Below are positions 35,101-47,100 of a stretch of 64,000 nt of DNA, one piece after another. The notes beneath the pieces are model-generated. The model was given only the letters and a program-made list of their open reading frames with translations. It did no database searches and was not told the DNA's origin. The first letter of the stretch is position 1, and the number at the start of each line of letters is the position of its first letter. This stretch comes from Hoplostethus atlanticus (lineage: Eukaryota > Chordata > Actinopteri > Trachichthyiformes > Trachichthyidae): contig JAXDDX010000159.1 in assembly GCA_034670405.1 (NCBI GenBank), positions 558,001-622,000 on the forward strand, in the 5' to 3' direction. A program made the translations under genes and the position numbers.

Positions 35101-38077
35101 GAAGCTAGATGATTGTGATTGTACTGGTCAGCTCCCAGTGTCTGACAGTAGAAGACTGTGGTTGTGCTGGGCAGCTCCTGGTGGCCAACAGTAGAAAACT
35201 ATGGTGGTGCTGGGCAGCCGTATTTGATGAATGTGCCCATTTTCTGTTCTCCCCCTCCTCAGTGCGATCGTCCACCACAACCACCATGGTCATCGACAGC
35301 AGGAATGGAGATGCCGGGTCGCCGCCTGTCCGAGTGTCCAAGAAACATTTTACTGATGACCTCTACTCTACTTTCAGCTCCCCCCTTGCCTGGATCTTGG
35401 TGTTAGCCCTTGTCGTCACCTGGTCTTGTGTTTTCATCATCATCTTTGATCTGATGGATTACAAGACCCTCTCAGGTAAGGAGAGGTATCTGCCAATCAT
35501 TCTCGCTTTTCAGCGTCTTCAGGAACAGAGTTGGAAGTCTTCATTGGCATTGGCCAGAGAATAAGAACTATAGTGGAAGATATCAAATTCATACTATACA
35601 TCATAGGTAGTATCAAAATGAAGCAAGTTAGAAGAAAATAGTTAATAGAGGCCATAGTTCAAACATATTAGTATTTACCACTACATCACTGGTGACAAGT
35701 GTAGACAAAACTATTTTTGCACATACCAAAATTATCCAATAGGAATGCATCCTATAGAGCAGTGGTCCTCAAATCTGGGCCTCGGGGTCCAGAGTACTGC
35801 TGTTTTTCTATTTTGCCAGGTAGTTTCCATTCTAGCTAATCAGGGATTGATTAAGACCTGGGATGCCAGGTGAATGCAATTAACTTCCTGGTAGGAGAGA
35901 AAACCAGCAGCACTCTGGACCCCGAGGCCCGGATTTGAGGAACTCTGCTATAGAGGGTTTCCAGTTGCATCACAAATCTCCCAGCAACCCCAGCTGGTTC
36001 CATCATCGAGATCCATTGGAGACTTGGCTGTGTGACTATATAACATCCAGGCTAAAAAAAGACGTTTCCAAATTCCAAATTTAGGTTACTTTGATAAAGT
36101 AAACTGTCTTGTCTTTATCTCTACCCCAACACACTTGTTGTAGCTTTAGTCAGTTCAGTTAACGTGAATAAACAGCTGTTTTTTGGCTTTGTTAGCTAGC
36201 TAACTATCCAGCAGGCTAATTTGGCAAAGCAACTGATGTTAATCTTAACTAGGGTGGCCAGTCCGGCTTTAGGCTGGACACTCCGGTTTTTGGACCTCCT
36301 GTCCTCCATCCACCGAGTTGCCGGACGCGGATTTGTCCAGCATTTCTGTTATTGACAATCAAAAAATCCAATTGAAATGCCTACGTATGGATGTCCCTAC
36401 ACATCATGATAAGTGTTGATGAGGAAGCCGGGTTCGCACACCGCAGCAGTTTAATGAAGTTCGTCTTCAAAGACACGCTGACTAATGTTAACACAAAAAG
36501 ATGAAGTCTTTAGATGCGATGAGGTTATTATGCCAAAGAGAAATGCATCGTTTAACGGGGAACGGTTGAAGAGAATAATTTCACGCATATTGAATCATGT
36601 GTAAGTGCAACTGCGACATCAGCTGCAAGGGTAGGAGCGCAGGTGGATCCTCCCTCACATCATTCTTTGAATCCTACAGGGTCCCCCACCGAGAACCAAA
36701 TCACTGTGGCCTTACTTTGCAAGGTGTACCATTCTGTCAAACATCATCAGTCTTGAAGTACTGCGTGCCCCTCAAAAGCTACTTCCAAAGTATAGGTAAA
36801 GAGGGCTGCAACAAAGTGGTATGGAAATGTTTTGGGGATGAAAAATATGCATGTGATGTAGGTGGGACTCTTCCACAGTCACACCCTAAAGTTATTTAGT
36901 GACTGTAAACACTGAAGGTGAAATCATTCAGCACTCCCAAGTTGATGACTGAGCTTCATAGCAAACTTGAGAGTTGGCAAACTGACTTTTTTTTTTCTAG
37001 CAGTGTGCACCAAGCTCTGACTGTTTACTCCAGATCTGGCTAGGGAATGTGATGATGATTTCAGTAGTTTCTTTGAAAGGGCTGGGAAGTATTTGAGCAA
37101 CAGTTATGACTTCTCTGGCAGCAGCTTCCATAGCTGGGTGTCTAAATTGGGTCTCTCAAGTGCTGTGACTTTTGAGGTCTGTGAAGCATTCCAGGGGCCT
37201 CATTTATAAAACTTTGCGTAGATTCCATCCTAAAACATTGCGTACGCACAAACCTCAGAATCTACTAACGCAAGAAAATATTCAGATCTATAAAACCGTG
37301 CGGCGCACACCTGTAGCAGTCTTCTCTTTATAAATACCCACCTGCAGTGAATTGTGTGCTCGTGTACTCCTCCCAGTGTCCTCCCACTACTCCTCCCAGT
37401 GTCGTCCCACAATCATCCGTAAATGGTCAATGCTAAATAGGTCATGAATATGCCGACGTTGTTAAGGAGTCTTTGTTGGACTATCAATGAGGGAAAGACG
37501 GAGAGACGCCAACTGCAAGAAAGGCGAAATTTGCGGAGTGCGACATCGAGGTGCTCATCGCTGAGGTTGAGCGCCGTAAAGGTGTACTGTTTGGGGGCTC
37601 AGTAGAGGCATCTGTGCCACATTGTGGAGAACCGCACAAGCCCTAATAATCCGGCACACCTTAATAATAATAAAAATAAACTTTAGTTATATAGCACTTT
37701 TCAAAACAAAGTTACAAAGTGCTTTAGAAGACAAAATAAAAATAGTAGACAAACTGACGATGAACAAAATGATAAAAACAATTTAAAATATTTTAATATT
37801 GTATTAAAATATTTATACAATATTGAGCATAAGGAGCTACATATGAGACAGTAAAATATGCTTAGCCCCTCAGTTGTATTTTTGCCCCCTCAGTTTAAGC
37901 TTTATGTATCTATAGAAAAATATTTCCATAGGTGTATGCTAGGGCGTCCATAGTAGCCCACTGAAACGGAGCGGAGGAGATCGATAGACAGACACGTCAC
38001 TTAGTTCGGTTTCTCAGCCTGCTTGCTTTTCGTGGTGGTAAATACACATTTCGGCCCTAATTCCATTCCCCCCATTC

Positions 38078-38146
<69 letters not shown>

Positions 38147-41100
38147 AGTCTCTGATTAATAAATGTATTCTTTGATTTTGAACAGTAGCCTCATGTTGTT
38201 GTTATTTAGCCTTTCTGAGGCTGTTGCATGGTTAAATCAATGAGTTTTATTTTATGAAAAATTGCCCCTTCAGTCATTTCATCCTGGCGCCGGCCCGGTA
38301 AAATAATCAATAAAATAAGAGTTAAGAGAATGCCTTTGTATAAAAATAGGTTTTAAGTAGTGGCTTAACAGATACAACAGACCACAATCCCTGTGAAAGC
38401 ACACTTATAAAACTATGTTTTTAAGAGGACCGAGCTTTATTTTGTGATCTCCCCATCGAGCGTCGCTGATTCCCGTGTCTGAAAAACTTTGCGGTGAGCT
38501 CTACGCATGGGTGAAAGGATGCGCAGAAGTGCGCACCTTTTACCGCATAGAATTTTTCTATAAATCCCGACATTTGCGGTAAAATATGCGTATGCACATT
38601 TCACCCCCGTTAACGCCACTTTTTTGTGCGTAGCAACCTTTATAAATGAGGCCCCAGGTGGCGCGGTGGCGCAGTGCTTGCACTGCTGCCTCACAGCAAG
38701 AAGGTCCTGGGTTCGATTCCCACCTGGGGCGCTGTTGAGTCTGGGGTGCCCAGGTGGGTTATCTCCCGGGCCTTTCTGTGTGGAGTTTGCATGTTCTCTC
38801 CGTGCTCACGTGGGTCTCCTCCTGTAAAAAGAACCCTATCTAAAAACATGCAATATCCTGTCCTGTCCCTGACGAAGACGGCGACGTACATCTGGAATTG
38901 GTCCCCGGGCGCTGGTGTTGGAGGCTGCCCACTGCTCCCTGGCTGTCCTGGGAGGAAGGTCGGCGGGGATGGGTTAAAAGCAGTACTCTCATTCAACTCG
39001 GACACTCTACCCTGTGTGTGTTGTGTTGTGTTGGCGGCCACTTCGCCCCTGCATGTGTTCGATGTTGCGAATAAAGACTTCTTTCTTTCTTTCTTTCTGT
39101 AACCTCAGGGACATTGACACGGATGGGCTGTATGAGGAATATGAATTGTGGAGGCTCTTCTGAGATAGAAGATTGCCACAGGAACATTACCTCAAGCTGT
39201 TCGCCAAAGTGTTCCTCTTACAAACCCGAGGAAAGTAGCTGCTTACATTGTCTCCATTCCACGCAGCAATGCCCACACAGAACGGCCATTTTCAATAATG
39301 ACCATGGCATGGAGAGAAATGAGAAAATGAAAAGAAAAATGAAAGAAGTAAATAGTCTTAGGGCAGAGCTCCAAATCTGCATCAACTTCTCTGAGGGTAT
39401 GCAGTTTGTTTTGGTGAATGGTTGCTAATTGAATTATCAGAAATTGTTATCATAGGTATGCGGCAATTCATTCATTATCCATACCTGCTTATTCCTATTC
39501 AGGGTCATGGGGGGGCTGGAGCCTATCCCAGCATACATGAGGCGAAAGGTAGGGAAACACCCAGGACAGGTCGCCATGCAATCTCCGCACAGAAAGGACC
39601 AGGGCCGAGATTTTAAAGACCTTCTTGCTGTGAGGCTTAATACTAATCTAAATACATTAATCGCTAAATACATTATCAAAAATGTTCAGCTATCTAGAAA
39701 TATCAATGGGTAAAGGTCAGGTTTTGGTGTTAGCCCCTCACCCTCAAAAAGCAAGGGCTTCTTTCTAGACAGTCAATAATTCATTGTAGAATAGACACAA
39801 ATACCAATTTCTCCACCAACAGTAGCCTCAATAGATCACAATGCAACGCAGTGACAAGACATGTTGCATTTTGCATATAGGGTGTGACTTTTGTGGGGTC
39901 TTTTTTTCTCCACTGGCAACAGCTAATGCTACCGGAATAAAACCATGGTGAAGTTAGCTTTGTATTGGATATTGAATATTCAGTGGATATTTGTTTTTCC
40001 GCCTCATTAACTTGTGAAGCAAATGAGTAAAAGCATATAGAAGAGTATATTTATGATTACTGGAAGAGGAAGAACAATTTACAACCACTGGTTTCAATAT
40101 TTGAGAAAATGTTTTTCTTCTGTAAACACACATTCAAATTTCAATAGCTCATTTCCCATATGAATCGGAGGTCAGATAAGAAAAATATTTCCTTAAAATT
40201 GTAAATCTTCATCTTACAGTTTCATCTTCCAGTAATCACAAATGTATTCATTAGTGTGCTTTTACTTGTTTTCTTAATGAAGGTGGAAAAATGTATATCC
40301 ACAGAATATGTTCAATACCAAGCTAACTTTACTTTAGACACAGCTACACAGAACAAGTTTACACCCATTCTCTGGGGCAGAGCCGGTCCTACCCATTAAG
40401 TGATATAAGCAGTTGCTTAAGGCCCCCTGGGGTCTCTGGGGGCCCCCTACAAAATATTTTTTTTAATGAACACAAGACAATAATGAAATAAAAATTGAAC
40501 TTCCTAAACAAAAAACTGACAACGTTTTGTGCCATTTTTGCCCACAAATAGTGACAAAACAATAAGCTCAGAGACGGGCGAAATGGACAATTTAGGTAGG
40601 CTAAGTAATTTACTGTCCCCTATGAAACAAGCACTGCAGGATTCTGTGGTAAAAAAAAATCACATTTTGCAGGATAAGTATCTTCACAAGCTATTCTTTG
40701 ACAGTTTGCCAGCACTTAGGGGGTAATAGACAAATACTGTATTTACTGTAGTCTATTTAAAGATAGTGTTGCTGCTAATAGGTCCCACTTTAGTCTTTAC
40801 ATGCTTATTTATACATTATATGTGCTTAAACTAATATTTACAATACACAAGTTGGTTCAGTGCCATGTGTAGTGGCAACACGTTACAATGAGGGGGGCCC
40901 CCACAACCAAATCCTGCTTAAAGTCCAGGGCCGGCCCTGCTCTGGGGGTTGTCGAAAGGCATTCTGGGAAATGCAGGAAATCATTAACTGAAATAGAAGA
41001 GGCAGGTTGATGGAAAATGAATAGGTGAATTATAAAACACATCAAGATCACAAAATAATTAACAGCGTAGAGTTAATTCCACCCTCAGAGTATCTGAGGG

Positions 41101-44100
41101 TGGAATTTTCTTTTAAAAACTCAAACTAGTCATGTTGTGTTTATGCTTAAGTCTCCACTTTGCAACTTTTTGTTTGTGTTGCATAGCAACCAGGATGATG
41201 TAACGCCCTTGCTTTCTTCGACCTGTAACCTTTTGTTTGTGTTGCATAGCAACCAGGATGATGTAACACTCCTTGCTGCCTTTGACCTCTTGCTCTCTGT
41301 TACTAGTGACGCTCATAGTTGAGCTTTGTGTTTGAGCAGAAGGGAAAAAGCTCCTATCTCATCGTGGCCTTAGTCTGGTGTTCTGGCTAAAAATACCCCC
41401 CTATTAAAAGCTAACTATGGCACAACAGACAGTGAATGTGGTATGGGAGAGTACCAGGGAACACAAGACAAAATCTCCATCAAGTCAAATGGTAGACAAA
41501 CTGTTTAATGTACATAGCCTAAGTGTGGAAAATGGGAGATGTACACAACTTTTTTTAGTTTAATTAATTGATATTGACATTTTGCCTAACAGTTGTGTTT
41601 AAGAATAATATTTAAATTAATTATCTGTTTCATCAGTTTATCAGATATTTTACATTGGCTTGGAATATTGGCTCAGCAAATCAGGAAGTGAGAATTAGCA
41701 CTGTCTGTTTTACATTTCTTATTTTCATAATGTGGGCATTGTGAAGCCCATTGAGACTGTAACTGTGATTAAGGGCTACACAAATAAACTTGACTTGACA
41801 ATGCTATATCCATTGTAAAAAAATAAATACAACAATTACCAGGATTTTATCCTCCAATACCTCTAAAATGGATTGAGCCTGTGAAAATGTAATTTTGTCA
41901 ACCAAGGGCTTAGATTGCCTATTAGTACTATAATGCATTTCCATTTTGTGGTAGGCAATTTGTGAGTAGGTGCCACTTTTTTCAATTGGTGGATACTGTA
42001 CGTCATTTTGGAATGGAACTTGTCGGAGGAAGAAGTTCAAGTCTCAGGCCAGTGATGATGACCGGACCCCCACGCCAACACTTAATACTTTTCACGATTC
42101 TGTAGATGCTGTAGTTACTGGAGTCTCAAACAGGTTCAAAGAAGTCACTGGAGATGATCAGAGTTCGTTGCAATAGAGCTTTATTCTTCAACAGAGACAA
42201 AACCCGAGTTGGTCCCGGAACCAGACTGACGTACAACTGTCTGTGCATGCTCTTATAAACCCTAAAAACTGGGTGGAGAATACTGATTTCTACGCCCATT
42301 TTTCATTAATTTTAGCTTTGTCAGCAAGAAAATAATGGTGTCCGAACACCAAATTTGGTCCTATGGGGGGGGTCTTTGTGGGCATGTAGGCGGTCTCGTT
42401 TTCCCGTTTTACACCATTACGTAGCCGTTAACTGGGAATTTTAGGGACTTTCCATTTCACCATTACGCTATGGCCACCTGGACTTCTCTTGTCTGCGCAT
42501 GCCCCACCTGGGTTTTTTTAAGGCCTCTGCCGCCTGACCTTGGACACCCTTAGTGCAGAAGGGCCTCAGACTGTATTTTTTAAAAACCTTTATGATTACT
42601 GTAGGGAAACCGTTAGACTATGTTTTTGAAGCTTTATTGAAACTTTATGATTACTTTATGATCTTTTAGGTTACATGCTTAATCAAACATATTCTATATT
42701 TATGTAGATTTATCATAACACACACACACACTCTAGATTATATTGCTTATTGTAAAGCATATCATTGTTTAGTACAAAGTATATTATTCACAACAAACTC
42801 TTAATTTATGTGCATGTGATTCCTTAGCCTAATTAGTCTGGTGATGTTTCGAATTTGCGAATCTTCTTGAATTTGGGAAGCTTCTTCTCATCATTGTTTT
42901 CACTTGCATTTTTTTGTAAAAATCTTCCTCACAGATAACTGTCTATAACTGTTTTTATCTCATTGTTGTACATGTTGTCCTGGTGACTACAAAACTGTTT
43001 CGCTATCACGTTTTTGGCACCTTTGCCTCACCTTACACTTACACTGTGATTGTGTGACACTGTGATTACACTGTGCATCTAAATCACCGACTTCTTTCGC
43101 TATCCCACTTGTCCTTTCTTTTCTTCTCCCCTAACTACTACCATTTCTTACAGGGGGTGGACAAAAGAAGTGAAACACCTAACACTATATGACCATCAAT
43201 TATCTTATAATGAGTAGGCCCCACCTTTTGTATTCAGAACAGCTTCAATCATCCTTATGTCATACTGCATCCTAAACTGTGTGTAGTGGGATATTGGACC
43301 TTTTCTCAAAGTTCTTTGAGGGATGAAGGAGGTGGAAATCCACTTCCCTTCAAGGTTCAGTGATGTTTAGGTCCGTTGATTGGGGAGGCCATGGAAGGAG
43401 TTGGACTTCATCTTGGTGTTCATGAAACCAGCAGTGTGTTTGGGAACATTATCATCCTGAAATATGGGAATATCATGAGGGAACAGTGTTTGCACCCTAG
43501 GGTGCAGGACATCCTGGTCCTGTAAAATGGCCTCATATTTCTTGTCCGTTATGGCAACAAACATTGTCGGTTGATACCAGAGTGCCTTTACCAAAAGAGT
43601 TTCTCATTGGAGTCATGGGTGAAAAAGGAATCCAAGGCACAAGGTGTGTTCAAAAACACGGTGAACATCAGTGTCACACAGGTTGGCTGCATTCACCACT
43701 GCAGTCTGCTTCTTAAATACCTGTGTTGAAGGCATCCTTTGGCTCTCTCTGAATGTAAACCCGTCTAGATGGAGGAAAAAGGGTGAATGTGGTGTTTCCA
43801 TCATTTTGGCCACCCCCTGCAGGAGAAACATATGTGCTTTTCCACTGTGCTTAACTGTTTGCTACTTGATTGTACCTTGTCTCTCCTGTCATCAGGACCA
43901 TCCACTACCAGGAAATCTTGCAAGGAAGATAGGGAGGTCTAGATGTTCGATGTTTACTGTACACTAGTGTCAGGCTACTGTGATGACAATCTTCAAACCC
44001 TCCAGCTCATCTTATGCCACTCTACTTATGTCTCTTCCTAATATAGTTGCTTTCCCTTTCCTCCTTCACCGATCTCTGAACCTCTGTCTCCTTATCCTTC

Positions 44101-47100
44101 TGCTACGCTTTTACAATCTTCCTGTTTAAAGGTGCTACGTGTCATATTTTTAAATAACAAGATGTCATTGTCAAATGAATTGTGAAACCTTGGTATAATT
44201 ACCATAAACAAATGAGACCATGGTCAAGGGTACAAATTATGGGGAGGTCCTGACCCCCCCACTTTTTGAAAGTCCTGATTTTGCCCCCCACCCTGTTAAT
44301 ATTACATCATGTCATTCATATGCCGTTAAGTAGGGATGGGCTGCTCGGGACTCACGCTTGATACAGTCTCGATCTTTTCGACACTCACAGCGGCGGAACG
44401 ACGTCCCGATATATGTTCCAAAGCACTACAGGTCACGTGACACCTGTTATCGAAACACCACATCACTATGAAATGAGTTGGGGAAATAAAAAACTTTGAA
44501 TGGATGGTGCGAGTTTATTGCAAGTGACCTGGGAGAGATTACTGAGATATTGTGAGAGTTAGCTGTGTGATAGTTTGTTCATTTTTTGGGGTTAGTTGCG
44601 TGTGTATAAAAATAATATACAGTATATATATATATATATATATTTATAGTTGGCCCAGTTAGTAGTAGCTTGGATTAGTCATGTTCCATTGCACATGCAC
44701 TTGAAAACACGTGAAACACATGATTTCTAATTGCACTGTTATCTGAACAAACTATATGAAACCTGTTGCTCAAAATCCTCTCACTCAAACATGTATTTGT
44801 GAAATGTACAATAGGCCTCAGACAGACATTTGTTATTGTGTGTTGTTGTGTCAATTTTTACATTCTGTTTATTGTTTCATACAAATCATTCAATACTGAT
44901 GTGCAAAAGGTGCCAGGTTTGATCATAAACATCTTCACATATTGATATTAAGAGCGGCGTCTTGCCGCTCAGCCACAGAAACTAAATCATATCAGCGGAA
45001 TACATTTACAAGACTCTCAACACTCTCTCAGCTGCTATGACTGCGACTACCACCAGATGTCACTGTCGAGTAAATGTTTTGAGCGTTTCATAAAGCATCG
45101 ACTTTTGTTTCAGTTGTCTCGGTGCTTCGGAAAGCCTCATTCTGCCCATCCCAACCGCTAAGTACTGTTTTAGCCAAATGGGGGACTCAGTGCCTTTTAC
45201 AGGCTAACAAGGAACTTTATGCAGAGCATGTGGAACTAATGTACATTAACTGAACGAAGCAACGGAGGGATAACTATTTCCCACTGACCACGTGAGATCG
45301 CCCACGAGATATCGAGAGATCATTCACCACCATCAGGCAGCTTGATTTAGCATAATTAGTTTTGCATCTGAAATGATGTGTAATATATACCTTTTTTTTA
45401 GGGAAGGACTGGCCATCGCCAATGTTGATTCCCCGCCCCCCTTTCTAGACCAAATTTGCACCCTTGACCATGGTGGAGCCAAACAGGGAATGGGAATAAC
45501 ACAGCCAAACCTCAATTTGGCGTGACTCTTTACCTCCCAGACTCCAAAAGGACAAAAGAAAGTTCTTACAGTTATTCTCTATTGTATCTTCTTTGGAAGA
45601 GGAGACATGAAGAGCTAAATCCATTTTTACTAGACGACGTCAACATCCACTTTGTCTACACAGCAGGAAGTAAAAATTGGGTAAAATTCAAGGGTTCTTC
45701 CCAAGTTGCAGGCAGTAGGAGTTTACTGTCGTTCTGCTGAAAACAATGAACACCCGGTTTGTCTACCGTGTGAATGCAGCACTGCTGTCTTTCATCCTCA
45801 TCATCCTCATCGCCCTCCCTTACTCCCTCTTCCTCCCTTCCTCCTGATTTTGCTTTGCCGCTGTGTCTCTCTCATCCCACCAGGTACCGCCCCACCTCCT
45901 GCCGTCAGGAAAGCTTTAAAGGAAACGGGGCGTAGAGGCAAGCCACCTTACTTTGCTTCTAATTCCTCGCTAATGCCGCGCAGACCAGAGGCCTTTCCAG
46001 GCCCACAAAGACACAGGGTTGCTTATATTAACCACTAATTAGCTAACATGGACCACTAATATCAGCTATTCATGTTCGAAACAGTAGAAGGCTGATGACT
46101 ATAGAATGTTTTATTTTTGCAGATATTGCATCCATGCTTGATCGTATAAGTATTTAGATTTATTTAAAAGTCAGACATGCCTGGTTTGTTTTGCCAAATA
46201 TTTGAATGGCCTCAAAACTGTCGGCAAACTAAGCTGTCCTCAAGTTTTTGATATTTAATATGCATTCCGCATTCCAAGGTCTGTTAGTTTTGCATAAATC
46301 TGGTTGGATTGATATTGCAGGTTATGCAAAACCTACTGATGAGAGTATAATAGTTGCCAAGATAAAACACACACACAACAATCAAAATACCATTAAAATG
46401 TCTACTCCTGTCTGGTAAATGCAATGAATACACAATCGGTCAATGTGTATTGGACCATGGCTCTAGCACAAAATGATACACTATACATACTTTTGCACTT
46501 ATACATATTTGTTTCCACAATTCTCTCTGAACCTGTGCCTGGGATTCAAATCTGCCCCAATGCCCTCTTACTTTTCTGTTGATTTAAAGTGAACCGCATT
46601 TAAATTGCCTTTGCATTAGGAAAGAGTGCTTTCAAATGTGTAATATGCTTTGTGCACAGCAACATGATATGCGGAACGGCATTGCACTGGTTAAATTGGA
46701 AGGTGGTGCAGCCCTGCTCTTTATATGACATTGAATTAGGCTACATGGGATTATCAACTCTGACCTCACACGTTTGTTGTTGAAGTTCAGGTCCTGCTGC
46801 CCCACCACAATTTAACCCCCTGTTATTGAGTTAATGCTTTTATGTAATTGCCTGAATGCAGACAAAGCCTATGAACAAAGGCTTTACAAATAATACAAGA
46901 AAGATTATAAAGCAGCAGGTTTCCTTAAATTGGATTTATTCAGCTTTTGGCTTGATCTGTGTTCAGGAAAACAAACTATATGATTACAAATGGAAATTAA
47001 TGAATGTATCAATGAAGTGTATGTGTGTCTGAGTGTATGTAGTATATACCTTCACATTCCTATACATTTTCCTCCAGGAGGCCTCAGCAAGATCAGCTCA

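Larger units (their letters stand above)
44129..45560. repeat. Host repeat (AAAGGTGC family) split by a hAT element
   Basis: AAAGGTGCTACGTGTCATA through AATGAGACCATGGT matches the repeat at 57106 (AAAGGTGCAAGGTGTATCA through AATGAGACCATGGTGGAG). Here the match stops at ACCATGGT, the next element intervenes, and ACCATGGTGGAG resumes at 45467. The right end of this host repeat is not defined. Confidence 0.65.
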
